NCBI RefSeq assembly: GCF_000381345.1 | Contig: NZ_KB906413.1 | Coordinates: 41,112-105,111, forward strand | Direction: 5' to 3' | DNA length: 64,000 bases | Source: Deinococcus apachensis DSM 19763 | GTDB taxonomy: Bacteria; Deinococcota; Deinococci; Deinococcales; Deinococcaceae | Part shown: piece after piece, positions 43,816-54,550 of the stretch | Position numbering within the stretch: position 1 is the first letter of the stretch | Layout: each line of letters begins with the position of its first letter | Program-made: the position numbers and the translations under genes | The notes under the pieces: model-generated | What the model was told of the DNA's origin: nothing | Seen by the model: the letters and a program-made list of their open reading frames with translations, nothing else | Database searches by the model: none

Positions 43816-46065
43816 ATGAGAGGCTCAAGATCCACAGAAGGCGCGACATTGATAGTCGTCGTTCTGTTCACGATGTTGCTACTGGCGGCGCTGCTGGCCG
43901 CCTCGTCGCAACTGACTCTGTCAAGCAGGCGTACGGTCGCGGATCAAGCGGCCACACTACGCGCTCAATATGTGGCCGAGTCGGGGGTGGCGGTCGCTAC
44001 AAGTCGTCTGCTGGATATTCAGGCTTTGCTTTCCAAGAAGTACCGAGACGACGAAACCCAGGAGAACTTCGACGTCCCCGGCACCACCACGCCAGCGGTG
44101 ATCAAAACCCACGCGGAAAATTTCTGTGGCAAAAGTGGGGCCTCGGCCTGGACTCAGACCAACGAGTTTGCCACGGCACCAGAGGGTCAGAAGGCTTACC
44201 CGAATGCTCTGGTTTGTGTTGTGGATTCCAGCAGTACCTTTACGGCAGAGCGCAGCTCCGTTCTGGCCGACTTCCTTAAGACAGGTGCGTACTCGGTCCT
44301 GCCTTCCGACGAGCGCCCTAATCCACTCACGGACCGCAATACCCGCAGAAATTGGTGGAACGCCTTATTGGACGGCACCGACAAAACCGTGCCTGACTGG
44401 GAGGCCAAGTACAGCCTACGTGCCGCGCGCGTGGTACAACTTACCCCCACCAACTACCGCTTCTACGTGCGGGCACAGGGAGTGCGGGCACGCGGGGTGC
44501 AGGACAACGCGACGCGGGTGCTGCTCGCCAACCGCGCGCAACAGGGCGAGTGGTGGTTTGAGATCGTGCTGCCCAGCCTCCTGGACGACGTGCTCATGAC
44601 GAACCACCACCGCGCCAGACCCTCAGGCAACTACGATCCTGCGGGCGCGCCAGGAGTGAACTTCACCGATCAGGTGTTCGACGGCTCTATTCATACCAAC
44701 GAGAAGTTCCTATTTCTGGACTCCTCCAGCGCCCAGTTCATGGGCAAGGTCAACAGCGTCGGTTGCACCAACCTGCCGCAGTCGGGCATGCCCTCGGGTG
44801 GAGACTGCTCCAAGACGGCGGGAGTGTATATCGGAAGCAGCCTGAATGAGCCCCCTGCGGGTACCACCAACGTCGACAAGTGGGTGGCCGACAAGGTCAC
44901 GGAGTCTCCCCGAACCGTGAAGTTCGTCCAGACGGGGAACCCCCCGGCCACCGACTACACGCAGACCGACTTCACGGCGGCGTACAAGCCCCTGCCCATC
45001 AACGAGAACCCCCAGAAGGAGAAGGCGGAGGAGGGCGGCCTGGTTCTGGGAGGCAGTAATCTAGGTGTCGAGCTCACTGTGGGGGGCAATGATGGTCAAC
45101 CCCTGAGCACATATAACACCACAACGAAGAAGTGGACGGAGCCCAACCCCGTTTACCAGTACATCCGTTTCCTCAAGGCGGGGAGCCGGACGGTACGGGA
45201 GTGTTCATGGACTGATAACACTGTTTTTTCGGACTACCAGGTGAATAACCGTGGACCTTACTACCCAAACAACGATTGGAATAACACGCTCTCGGCGAAA
45301 AGGGGAACGATCAACTACTACGGCTCCACCCGCTACTGGCGCTACACTCAGGAGTGCCGGGACGTCGCCGAAAAGATCGTGGACCCGGATAACGAGTACC
45401 GAGTGGATCAGGATGGCAACCTGTCCAAGAAGGTGAGCGGAAGTTGGGTGTCCCAGGGCCGGAAGTTTAACGGCGTGATCTACGGTGAGTCCTTTCAAAG
45501 TGTGCGTGGTCCGGCGCGCAAGGACGGCACCGTGACCAACGGCAACCTCACCAACGTGCCGCCCGCCGTCGCGTCCTTTGCGGGTCTGACCTTGGCTGCG
45601 TCCAACAGCCTAACAATCGACAGCGACCTGACGCTCTCCGACACGCCCTGTTCCCTCTCCGAAACCAAGGCGACGCCCCCCTGCACCAAGAGACCCAAGA
45701 ACATTCTGGGGCTCTACGCCCAGAATGGAGATGTGGTGCTTTCCGAGAAGACAGGCAACGATCTCAACTTGCACGCCTCCATCATGTCCAGTGAGGGACA
45801 GGTCACGGCGGCGAACTTCGACAATCGAGTTGACCAGGGTGACGTTAAACTGATTGGAAGCGTGATCGAGAATTGGTACGGCGCTTTCGGCACAACGCGG
45901 GGCACAGGGTATGGCCGCAACTTCACTTATGATCAACGGCTTGCAGAGGGCACCATTCCCCCCTTCTTCCCGGTGTCGCCACGCTGGCAGGCCGAAGATG
46001 CCGCGACGACGGGCAGTAGCTTGAGCAACTTAATCTTTGAACAGACCAGTGCGGGGAACTACTAA
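43816..46065 (+). CDS. PilX-like large minor pseudopilin
   Basis: A 749-aa protein with a short basic leader, MRGSRSTEGATLIVVVLFTM, and a hydrophobic helix to about residue 33, then QLTLSSRRTVADQAATLRAQ and AESGVAVATSRL, the PilX-type N-terminus. The rest is a large secreted-type beta domain with Asn/Ser/Thr richness. First of four genes joined by overlaps (TAATG, ATGA, ATGA) that all encode pilin-like proteins, so it belongs to a minor pilin set for type IV pili or DNA uptake. ATG seven nt after CAGACT. Confidence 0.88.
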   Translation: MRGSRSTEGATLIVVVLFTMLLLAALLAASSQLTLSSRRTVADQAATLRAQYVAESGVAVATSRLLDIQALLSKKYRDDETQENFDVPGTTTPAVIKTHAENFCGKSGASAWTQTNEFATAPEGQKAYPNALVCVVDSSSTFTAERSSVLADFLKTGAYSVLPSDERPNPLTDRNTRRNWWNALLDGTDKTVPDWEAKYSLRAARVVQLTPTNYRFYVRAQGVRARGVQDNATRVLLANRAQQGEWWFEIVLPSLLDDVLMTNHHRARPSGNYDPAGAPGVNFTDQVFDGSIHTNEKFLFLDSSSAQFMGKVNSVGCTNLPQSGMPSGGDCSKTAGVYIGSSLNEPPAGTTNVDKWVADKVTESPRTVKFVQTGNPPATDYTQTDFTAAYKPLPINENPQKEKAEEGGLVLGGSNLGVELTVGGNDGQPLSTYNTTTKKWTEPNPVYQYIRFLKAGSRTVRECSWTDNTVFSDYQVNNRGPYYPNNDWNNTLSAKRGTINYYGSTRYWRYTQECRDVAEKIVDPDNEYRVDQDGNLSKKVSGSWVSQGRKFNGVIYGESFQSVRGPARKDGTVTNGNLTNVPPAVASFAGLTLAASNSLTIDSDLTLSDTPCSLSETKATPPCTKRPKNILGLYAQNGDVVLSEKTGNDLNLHASIMSSEGQVTAANFDNRVDQGDVKLIGSVIENWYGAFGTTRGTGYGRNFTYDQRLAEGTIPPFFPVSPRWQAEDAATTGSSLSNLIFEQTSAGNY

Positions 46066-46538
46066 TGACGCGTCACGGTTTTACGTTGGTCGAGTTACTG
46101 ATTGTTCTCGCTATTCTAGGAATTCTGATGAGTATTTTCAGCGTGTCCTACCTTCGTAGTATTCGCGCCGCTGAGGTCCGTGAAGGCGCTGGTCAAATCG
46201 CTGCTGATTTGCGGGCTGCACGATCCAGCGCGCAGAGGCAGAGCATGCCGGGTGCTTTCAAGTGGGCTGGCACGGGCAGTTTGACAAGCTACACCCTAGA
46301 ACTGCCCAGCGGTACGGCAACACCCAAAACAGCCAGTCTACCGCGTGGAGTAACTTTCCGGTGTCTGGATGGTTGCCCTTCCACGCGGACGTTGGTCTAT
46401 AACGCGCCCTACGGTGAGATGACTTCGGCCATCAACGGCACCCGATTCATTGTGGAAAGCCAAGCGCCGAATATTCCCTCTATCGAAGTGCGGGTGGTGG
46501 GGGTTACTGGACGGGTCATGCTTGTGAGGGCTCCATGA
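46065..46538 (+). CDS. GspH/FimT-like prepilin
   Basis: A 157-aa minor pilin. MTRHGFTLVELLIVLAILGI gives the prepilin leader with processing after Gly5 (G|FTLVE). GspH-type AADLRAARSSAQRQSMPG follows. Overlaps both neighbours by one to four nt. Confidence 0.92.
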   Translation: MTRHGFTLVELLIVLAILGILMSIFSVSYLRSIRAAEVREGAGQIAADLRAARSSAQRQSMPGAFKWAGTGSLTSYTLELPSGTATPKTASLPRGVTFRCLDGCPSTRTLVYNAPYGEMTSAINGTRFIVESQAPNIPSIEVRVVGVTGRVMLVRAP

Positions 46539-46999
46539 CCAGCAGACAACAGGGGTTGACCCTGGTCGAGGTGCTCGTCGCTCTGGCCCTGTTCGGCGTC
46601 TTGATGGCAGTGCTGCTTCCCAGCATCACGGCGCTGCTGGGCATTAACCGGCAGGGCGAGCGGCAACTTAATGGCACCACCCAAGCGCAACAAGTGATTG
46701 AATCGGTCAAGGGGGCTTGGCAGGACACTCCTGGAATGACAGCAGCGCAGTTGCAACAGGCGCAGGATCGGTTCGACGCCAACTGCGTGCCAGGACTGTC
46801 GTTACCCAGCGGAGTCACCGCGCGCAGCCAGGAGCGAACCTCCCGCGCCGCTGTCATCACCGGTAAGACTCTAGTCGACATTGTCGCGGCCTGCCCAACC
46901 ACATCCACGACATCCCCCGCTATGCGGCGTGTTCAAGTTTCGGCTGGCACGGGAGCCCAAATGGTGACACTCACCCTCGACGTGTTGAGGCCGCAATGA
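46535..46999 (+). CDS. PilV/GspI-like prepilin
   Basis: A 154-aa minor pilin with the leader MTSRQQGLTLVEVLVALALF, cleaved after Gly7 (G|LTLVE). The C-terminal region (residues 55-154) is variable. Coupled to its neighbours by ATGA overlaps. Confidence 0.9.
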   Translation: MTSRQQGLTLVEVLVALALFGVLMAVLLPSITALLGINRQGERQLNGTTQAQQVIESVKGAWQDTPGMTAAQLQQAQDRFDANCVPGLSLPSGVTARSQERTSRAAVITGKTLVDIVAACPTTSTTSPAMRRVQVSAGTGAQMVTLTLDVLRPQ

Positions 47000-47835
47000 A
47001 ATCACAGCAGGGATTTACACTGGTGGAACTGCTGGTCGTGATGGCGATTCTCGGAATCGTGCTGTTGGCGCTGAGCAGCACCTTCATCAGCGGTTCCCGC
47101 ACCACGACCCTTTCGGCGGCACGAGCTGAATTACAGCAGGAAACGGTCAATGCCGAGCAACTCATCGCCGGGCGGGTCAAGGAGGCGTGGTACGTCTTTC
47201 CCCCCGGACAGACGCTGAACCTCGGAAACGGGGATACTCGTCGTAACCCCTTGGTCACCCCTGCCAGCGGAAGCTGGACTGTGTACACCCATCCCATTCT
47301 GGCGATGGTGTTGCCACCTCGCATTCCACCGGGAACCACACCGTCGACAACCTGCGCGCCAGGCACCAATGACTATTGCTACCGCTTTTACGCGTATTAC
47401 CCGGTGAAACGCTCGGTCTGGGTGGGTGCAACCAGTGGCGCCTCCAATCCCGGCGCGGACACACTTAATGACGCCTCCACCTGGGTTTTGGTCGAGTATC
47501 GCAGTTACTACTATTCCGGCGGTCCGGCTACTCTCTCCTATTCCACCGTTGTGACGACGCCCAGCCTGCTTTCTGCTCCACCCATCACCGCAACCCAGGC
47601 AGGGGACGCCAACCTTCTGTCCGACTACATCGTTCCGACTAACGCGACGGGAGGCCCTTACACCATGTTCAGCTACGTGCCCTCTACCGCCGCCACCACG
47701 GGAGTCACGGGCGTCAATATCAACCTCGCCACAGGCCGTCAGGTGAACGGCAAAGCCGTGCGTCTGCCCAGTGCGACCGGCACGTATAGTCTCAGTGCTT
47801 ACCCCCTCAATTTGGGGCGCGTGGCGACGAACTGA
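46996..47835 (+). CDS. PilW/GspJ-like prepilin
   Basis: A 279-aa minor pilin: MKSQQGFTLVELLVVMAILG with processing after Gly6 (G|FTLVE), then a Ser/Thr/Tyr-rich C-terminal domain. Last gene of the pilin operon. Confidence 0.9.
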   Translation: MKSQQGFTLVELLVVMAILGIVLLALSSTFISGSRTTTLSAARAELQQETVNAEQLIAGRVKEAWYVFPPGQTLNLGNGDTRRNPLVTPASGSWTVYTHPILAMVLPPRIPPGTTPSTTCAPGTNDYCYRFYAYYPVKRSVWVGATSGASNPGADTLNDASTWVLVEYRSYYYSGGPATLSYSTVVTTPSLLSAPPITATQAGDANLLSDYIVPTNATGGPYTMFSYVPSTAATTGVTGVNINLATGRQVNGKAVRLPSATGTYSLSAYPLNLGRVATN

Positions 47836-47890
47836 GCGAACTCAACAATCTCCAAAAATCGGAAGGCGTGGGGGCGGCTAGACTGCCCCC

Positions 47891-49585
<1,695 letters not shown>

Positions 49586-49591
49586 GCCCGT

Positions 49592-49620
49592 TTGACAAGC
49601 CCGGGATCATCGTCTACCCT
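49592..49620 (+). promoter_or_regulatory. Consensus promoter of tRNA-Thr
   Basis: TTGACA (49592-49597) and TACCCT (49615-49620), spacer 17 nt, with the tRNA starting 46 nt after the -10. Confidence 0.85.
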
Positions 49621-49666
49621 TGTCGGTGCAGTCTTTTCGCCCCAGGCGAGTCTGCCCACCCAACCC

Positions 49667-49744
<78 letters not shown>

Positions 49745-49769
49745 AAAATCCCGCACAGCGCGGGATTTT
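49745..49769 (+). terminator. Terminator after tRNA-Thr
   Basis: AAAATCCCGC (49745-49754) pairs fully with GCGGGATTTT (49760-49769), loop five nt, just four nt after the tRNA. The symmetric A/T ends would let it work in both directions, also for the integrase gene. Confidence 0.85.
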
Positions 49770-49858
49770 GTCATTTCAGAACGACCTTACAAACGGGCAC
49801 AACAGGCCGATTGTCACTACTGCGTCACTACTGGAAACGGCGCCTCAGCTCCGGCAAC

Positions 49859-51052
49859 TCAGACCAGATCGGCGATGTCGAACGCGGCTTCCTCTCGCTG
49901 GGCATCGTACAGGTGGGTATACGTGCGCAGCGTGAAGGCCACGTCGCTGTGCCCCAGACGCTCACTGACCGTCTTCGGCGGGATGCCCACGCTGATCATG
50001 AGGGACGCCGCCGTATGCCGCATGTCGTGGAACCGGATAGGCGGCACGCCCGCCTCCTTCACCAGATTGGTGTACGCCTTGGCCAGCGCGCTGGGCCACA
50101 CCAAGGCTCCTGTCACGGTCGTGAACACGAAGCCCTGCTCCGTCCACGCTTCGGCCGCATGCTCGCGCCACGCCTTCTGCCGGGCCTGCTGCTCGCGGAG
50201 TTTCTGCACCGTGCCTTTGGACAACACGATGGTGCGGCGGGACGCCTTGCTCTTGGGTGTGGAGACTTCCAGACGTACCGACGACGTGGTGGCCTTTTTC
50301 AGGCGGGTCTTGCCTTCAATCGGCGCGCCAATGACCTCCACAAGGTTGTTCCTCACGGTCAGACGCGCCCGGTCCAAATCAACGTCTTCCCACTTCAGCC
50401 CCACAAGCTCACCGCGCCGCATGCCGGTCATCAGGGCCAAGTAGAACGCGGCGTGCAGGGGATGAGCTTCAGTGGCCTTCAAGAAGTCCGCCACCTGCTG
50501 CCGATCCCAGACCTGCATTTCCTGACGCTCCATCTTGGGCGGCTTCACCGCGTCGGCCACGTTACGCGGCAGCATCTGCCAGCGCACAGCCTGTTGAAGC
50601 GCCATCTTCAGGACGCGCAAGGCATACACCTGCAGGGATGTGCTCTTGCCATCCCTGCGTAGGCCCGTCAACATGTGCTCGACGTCCAGCGGGCGCAGTT
50701 TTTCCAGTTTCACCCGACCGAGCTTCGGGGTGATGTAGCGGTTGACCGTGTCACGGTAACTCTGCACCGTGTTTGGCTTATTGCCTTCGCGCTCCTTGTG
50801 CGCCACCCAGTGGTTCAGGAAGTCGGCAACCGTCATCCGATCCGTGTCTGCCAGGGTGCCCTGATGAAGATCGGACTGCAGCGCGCGGAGCTTCTCCTGT
50901 ACTTCGCCCTGGGTTTTCCCACTCACCCAGCGCCGCTTCTGTGACCCATCCTCGGCTATGCCGACGGTGACGCTCGCGCGCCACCCAATGGTTTTACCGC
51001 TGCTGTCTTTCCGGCGACTCATGGTGCCTTCGCCGTTGGCCCGCTTAGCCAT
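49859..51052 (-). CDS. int: Tyrosine-type site-specific integrase
   Basis: A 397-aa phage/ICE integrase. The catalytic set is present: Arg212 (GMRRGELVGLKW), His342 and Arg345 (HDMRHTAAS), His368 (RLGHSD) and Tyr378 (LRTYTHL). The N-terminal SAM-like domain is near 60-165 and an arm-binding region before it. The gene lies beside tRNA-Thr and reads toward it, as expected for an element inserted in the tRNA 3' end. The ATG (MAKRANGEGT) overlaps the XRE gene by eight nt. Confidence 0.95.
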   Translation of the reverse strand: MAKRANGEGTMSRRKDSSGKTIGWRASVTVGIAEDGSQKRRWVSGKTQGEVQEKLRALQSDLHQGTLADTDRMTVADFLNHWVAHKEREGNKPNTVQSYRDTVNRYITPKLGRVKLEKLRPLDVEHMLTGLRRDGKSTSLQVYALRVLKMALQQAVRWQMLPRNVADAVKPPKMERQEMQVWDRQQVADFLKATEAHPLHAAFYLALMTGMRRGELVGLKWEDVDLDRARLTVRNNLVEVIGAPIEGKTRLKKATTSSVRLEVSTPKSKASRRTIVLSKGTVQKLREQQARQKAWREHAAEAWTEQGFVFTTVTGALVWPSALAKAYTNLVKEAGVPPIRFHDMRHTAASLMISVGIPPKTVSERLGHSDVAFTLRTYTHLYDAQREEAAFDIADLV

Positions 51053-51266
51053 GACGCTCCTCCTCAATCGGTCGCACGTCCACACGGAGAGCCAAGGCAT
51101 TCAGCACCGCCAGCAGGCTTTCCGGCACCTTGCCCCGGCGTCCACTGAGAATTTGCGCCAGAGAGGGTGGCTTGATGCCCAGCTGCCGAGCCAGCTCCGC
51201 CTGGGTCAACCCGCGTTCCTGCATGCGCGCCCGGATACGCTGACGAATAAGATCATCGGTGTCCAC
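51045..51266 (-). CDS. XRE-family HTH regulator
   Basis: A 73-aa Cro/CI-type protein, MDTDDLIRQRIRARMQERGL with TQAELARQLGIKPPSLAQIL as the HTH. It overlaps the integrase start by eight nt, so it and int form one unit, likely controlling integration. No toxin gene is adjacent. Confidence 0.88.
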   Translation of the reverse strand: MDTDDLIRQRIRARMQERGLTQAELARQLGIKPPSLAQILSGRRGKVPESLLAVLNALALRVDVRPIEEERHG

Positions 51267-51302
51267 AAGCCAATATTAGTCGTATTGACTAATTGCGCAA
51301 GC

Positions 51303-52241
51303 TTACGCCGTGTTCCTTCTGCGTTTACTCGCTGCGGCTGCAGCCTGCTGTTTGGCCTTCTCGGCGTGACGTTGCACGCCCGCCGCGTTCCGGCATCGAT
51401 CCGAACAGTACCGCTGCTTCGGTGACATGTAGGCCACGACCTGGCACGTGGGGCGCGCACACTCGCGAATCAGCAGGCTGCGCCCCAACCGCTGATCCTG
51501 TAAGGCCATGACTAAGAGCGCTTGCATTCCCGTCGGCACATTGATCTGCAGCGTGGTCATCTCCTCGTCCAGGCGCAGATGCGGCAAGCCCAGCCTGACG
51601 GGGACTCCCGGAAGCTCTACAGGCGGGAACCACAGGTGGTCTATCAAGCCACTCAGGTACTCCTCTCCCTGGTGACGCGGTGATATTCCGGGGGAGGCCT
51701 TGTAAGCCTCACTGAACTGGCGCTGCTGCTCCGCTGTGAGCGAGTCCCACTCGCCGGGGTACATCGCTTCCCCTGCTTGTAACGCCCGACGTTTCCGCGC
51801 CGTCTTCGACCCATCTCGCGACAGTTGCGGGAGGCGTTCGAGCATACGGCCCATCTCCTGAACGGACTGCGCCGCCTTCCACCAGGCTTCGACCGATTCC
51901 TCCAGGAAGACGGCCTCCGCTGCCCGGTGCCCTGGGAGCAGCGAGAACAGGGGACCCAGGTCCTGAGCCACGCTCCGCAACACCGCTTGGAACGACTCCG
52001 ATGCCCATTCGTACCGTCTATACGTGGCCAATCGGAGGAGCAGGTTGACCGGTTGAGGTGCCGCTTTCCCGGTCAGCGACTGGCGGAACCAATGGGTGAA
52101 CCATTCCCGGCGCAGCACCGCCCCACGCCCCCGTTTTGGAAAGAAGCGCAACAAGCCCCCATCCTGTCCGGGGAGAGGGGGGACAAGTTCCACTGAGAAC
52201 TCCGCACTCCAGTGGCAGAAAAGCTGCACGGGAACGTTCAT
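51303..52241 (-). CDS. CGNR zinc-finger (ABATE-type) protein
   Basis: About 312 aa with a C-terminal zinc finger built by Cys261, Cys266, Cys279 and Cys283 (CARPTC, RYCSDRCRNAAGVQRHA), the CGNR/ABATE signature of putative regulators. The N-terminal two-thirds is unique (PVQLFCHWSAEFSVELVPPL). Start uncertain: the ATG at 52241 is seven nt after TATGGT; an ATG at 52253 (MVREMN) is the alternative. It divides the integrase unit from the divergent excisionase-like gene. Confidence 0.8.
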   Translation of the reverse strand: MNVPVQLFCHWSAEFSVELVPPLPGQDGGLLRFFPKRGRGAVLRREWFTHWFRQSLTGKAAPQPVNLLLRLATYRRYEWASESFQAVLRSVAQDLGPLFSLLPGHRAAEAVFLEESVEAWWKAAQSVQEMGRMLERLPQLSRDGSKTARKRRALQAGEAMYPGEWDSLTAEQQRQFSEAYKASPGISPRHQGEEYLSGLIDHLWFPPVELPGVPVRLGLPHLRLDEEMTTLQINVPTGMQALLVMALQDQRLGRSLLIRECARPTCQVVAYMSPKQRYCSDRCRNAAGVQRHAEKAKQQAAAAASKRRRNTA

Positions 52242-52328
52242 TTCGCGCACCATACCAGCTAATGGGCAACCTAAGAATGTTTTTTTAGCCGTGGAGGTGG
52301 GACGCTGTGGGCCACAAGGAGCGCTGCC

Positions 52329-52517
52329 ATGATTGAACCCACCCAGGAGAAGCTCGTCTACAACCCCAAAGAACTGGAACCCCTGCTGCAGCTGTCCAAG
52401 AACACCATCAACGCCCTCCTGCGTTCCGGACGGCTGCGCAGCGTCCGGGTGGGTCGGCGTTACCTCATTCCGAGGGACGCCGTTCAGCAGTTCCTGGCTG
52501 GCACCGCTCAGTCCTGA
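52329..52517 (+). CDS. Excisionase-type HTH protein
   Basis: A 62-aa MerR/excisionase-like HTH_17 protein, LVYNPKELEPLLQLSKNTIN then RSGRLRSVRVGRRYLIPRDA. Such proteins act as excisionases or small regulators of integrative elements, which fits its position between int and the Rep-like gene. AAGGAG ten nt before ATG. Confidence 0.85.
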   Translation: MIEPTQEKLVYNPKELEPLLQLSKNTINALLRSGRLRSVRVGRRYLIPRDAVQQFLAGTAQS

Positions 52518-52537
52518 CCTGAGTCCACCTGACCCAT

Positions 52538-52563
52538 AAAGACCGACGTACTCGTCGGTCTTT
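52538..52563 (+). terminator. Intrinsic terminator after the excisionase gene
   Basis: AAAGACCGAC (52538-52547) pairs fully with GTCGGTCTTT (52554-52563), six-nt loop, then GCTTTAA. Confidence 0.85.
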
Positions 52564-52588
52564 GCTTTAACGCACCCTCCACACGCTT

Positions 52589-52610
52589 CCACCCGCTGTT
52601 CAGCGGGTGG
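52589..52610 (+). promoter_or_regulatory. Hairpin upstream of the Rep-like gene
   Basis: CCACCCGCT-GTTC-AGCGGGTGG, a 9-bp perfect stem, lies 30 nt before the GTG at 52641. No poly-U follows, so it is not a terminator; it may be an operator or leader structure controlling the Rep-like gene. Confidence 0.45.
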
Positions 52611-52640
52611 TTGGAGTCGTGTTGCCGTTCGGAGATTCCC

Positions 52641-53708
52641 GTGATTCTGCTGGCCGAGCACGCCATCCACCCCCGCACCTACGGGTTTCAAACCGCGCAG
52701 CCCCTGCGCCGGGTGCATGGTTGGGTGCCGGATGCAGTCACGGACACCACCGCCAAACGTACCCGGAAAGCGGCAGCCCTGCTCGGGGAAGGGGCAGGGG
52801 TACTCCCTCGGCTGTGGACGCTGCCCGGCCATGACCTGTTCCACGTGGTGCTGACGTTACCCAGCCCCATGGACTTCTACACCCAGGCGCCAGCAGCGGG
52901 CCGGGCCGAGATGGATCGCCTGTTTCCCCAGGCGCCGACGCTGGCCCAGGTGGCGTATGGGCGCAGCGGACACATCCATATTCACGCAGCGGTAGCCCTG
53001 CCTGAGGGAACAAGACCACCCGCAGCAGGAACGTTCGGTCGCCTCCATGCTGTGCCGGTCACCACCGCATCCCAGCTGACGCGCCTGGCCTGCTACTTTT
53101 CTCGACCGGCAGACGAACGGGCCGCACGGCCTAATCGCCAGGCCACCTTGCTCTACACCAAGCGGGAACTGCAAAGGCAGCGTCTAGACGCAGCGGAGAT
53201 GTACCTGGAGACCCGCTCACGTGTTAGCCGCCTGCCTCGCACCCGGTGGCGGAGGAACATCCCTCGCGACTTGTGGGAAACCGCCCCGCAGCCCGTGCGA
53301 GCGCCGCGACAGCCGAAGCCCTGGACACCGCGCGTGCCGCACGTAATCCTGCTGCCTCATCGACCAACATCACAGAAACGGGGACCGTTGCCGTGTCCCA
53401 CGTTGGGCGTGACCTTGCCTCAGACCAAGCACCTTCCGGTCCTGCCGCAGGCGCGGAGCCCACCGGGCATAGGCGGGGAGAGGGGTCTGACCATTCCCCT
53501 GCCCCGCTATGAAACCCGTCTGCCCAATGGTCCACCGCCGCCCACCAGACACCTCGGCCATGATGGGGCCACCCTTGGAGCCCACCTGCTCAATACCCTC
53601 CGTGCGTTCATCCTCACTCGCTATGACCCTCTCCCACCAGGTCCGTTGTCCGGTGGGAGAGGTGTTCGCACGCCGCACTGGCCTGGGCCCCAGCGTGACT
53701 GGCCATGA
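52641..53708 (+). CDS. Possible HUH-type replication initiator/relaxase-like protein
   Basis: A 355-aa protein of the mobile element. Three features in order resemble rolling-circle Rep proteins: a hydrophobic strand DLFHVVLTLPSP (motif 1-like), HIHIHAAVAL with His111, His113 and His115 (HUH motif 2-like), and ACYFSRPAD with Tyr152 and Arg155 (motif 3 Y-x-x-K-like, Lys replaced). The C-terminal 150 residues are Pro/Arg-rich and probably disordered. The GTG has GGAGA before it; reading further upstream is not supported. Not recognised by family name; Rep assignment is an inference helped by iterons 130 nt downstream. Confidence 0.6.
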   Translation: MILLAEHAIHPRTYGFQTAQPLRRVHGWVPDAVTDTTAKRTRKAAALLGEGAGVLPRLWTLPGHDLFHVVLTLPSPMDFYTQAPAAGRAEMDRLFPQAPTLAQVAYGRSGHIHIHAAVALPEGTRPPAAGTFGRLHAVPVTTASQLTRLACYFSRPADERAARPNRQATLLYTKRELQRQRLDAAEMYLETRSRVSRLPRTRWRRNIPRDLWETAPQPVRAPRQPKPWTPRVPHVILLPHRPTSQKRGPLPCPTLGVTLPQTKHLPVLPQARSPPGIGGERGLTIPLPRYETRLPNGPPPPTRHLGHDGATLGAHLLNTLRAFILTRYDPLPPGPLSGGRGVRTPHWPGPQRDWP

Positions 53709-54550
53709 GCCGTGCTCATCTGCTCCCTCCTCTTCCTTCCAAAAGTGATCCATACGGTTGGGCCTGGCCACCGGGCCGTCGCGACCGGCGAGACACCAAC
53801 GTGCGTATCTGACCTCTTCCTGGAGGGAAACCTATAGTCATCCCCATGGGGATGAGGGATGACGTCTGACCTCATCCCCGCAAGCTCGCAGAACCCCCTC
53901 CCCCCTGACCATTGGAACCGTTTAGACGGTGGTCCCGGCGACCTGGCAGATCGGGAATCTGCGACCACGGGGATGGTGGACGGTCCGTTTTAGAAGCTAA
54001 CCCCATGGACCATCCCCAGCAGGTGTTAATTCGACCATCCCCTTGGTCCCTAGAGCCGCTGGCCTCACCCTTTATGGAAACGGGACAGACGTCGACTCTC
54101 CTGGTGCCCTGGCGAGAGCGTCCAGCGTTCGCATCTGCGCCACTGCCTCCTCTGCCAGATACGAAGGGGCGCGCCGTTCAGCACCGCGTCCAGCAGGGCA
54201 TCACTTGTGATCGCTCTAAATCTAAGTTCACCCGCGCCCCTAGGCCGAGCCACCCCTCATGAGCAAAGCGTAAGCTGCAGATGGAGGTCGTTCATGGACC
54301 GAGGTCCCTGAGATCCGATTGGTAGTGGCCGCAGAGGGTTCAGCCTCACCCGCCTACAATTCATGACCCGCAGTCTGGAGGTATTCCGTGAGCCGCGAGC
54401 GTCGACCTGGCTTGAGCCCTCCCACTCCTGCCACTCCTGTGCCCGTTGCGGGTGCTGAGGTGAGGCCGCACCTCACAGCCCACCCGCGCACCGTTGCGGA
54501 GCAGTTCCTGAACTCCGCGCTGGTGTGGCTCGCCCTGATGGCCCTGTGGG
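53709..54550 (+). other. Gene-free stretch with iterons and inverted repeats (candidate origin)
   Basis: About 840 nt without a convincing gene. 53839-54042 holds seven copies of CATCCCC/GGGGATG (see the repeat entry). Also seen: GCAGAT-CGGGA-ATCTGC (53946-53962), ACCGT-TTAG-ACGGT near 53918, and a 16-bp perfect palindrome at 53839-53854. From about 54060 to 54550 nothing beyond weak, Pro-rich frames is visible. Probably the replication origin or end region of the integrative element. Confidence 0.6.
53839..54042. repeat. CATCCCC iteron-like cluster
   Basis: Copies of CATCCCC at 53839, 53873, 54011 and 54036, and of GGGGATG at 53848 and 53969, with a seventh one-base variant AGGGATG near 53855. 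Three copies extend to CCATCCCC. The first pair form the palindrome CATCCCCATGGGGATG. Seven copies within 204 nt of a 7-mer is far above chance. They lie 130 nt after the Rep-like gene. Confidence 0.75.
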
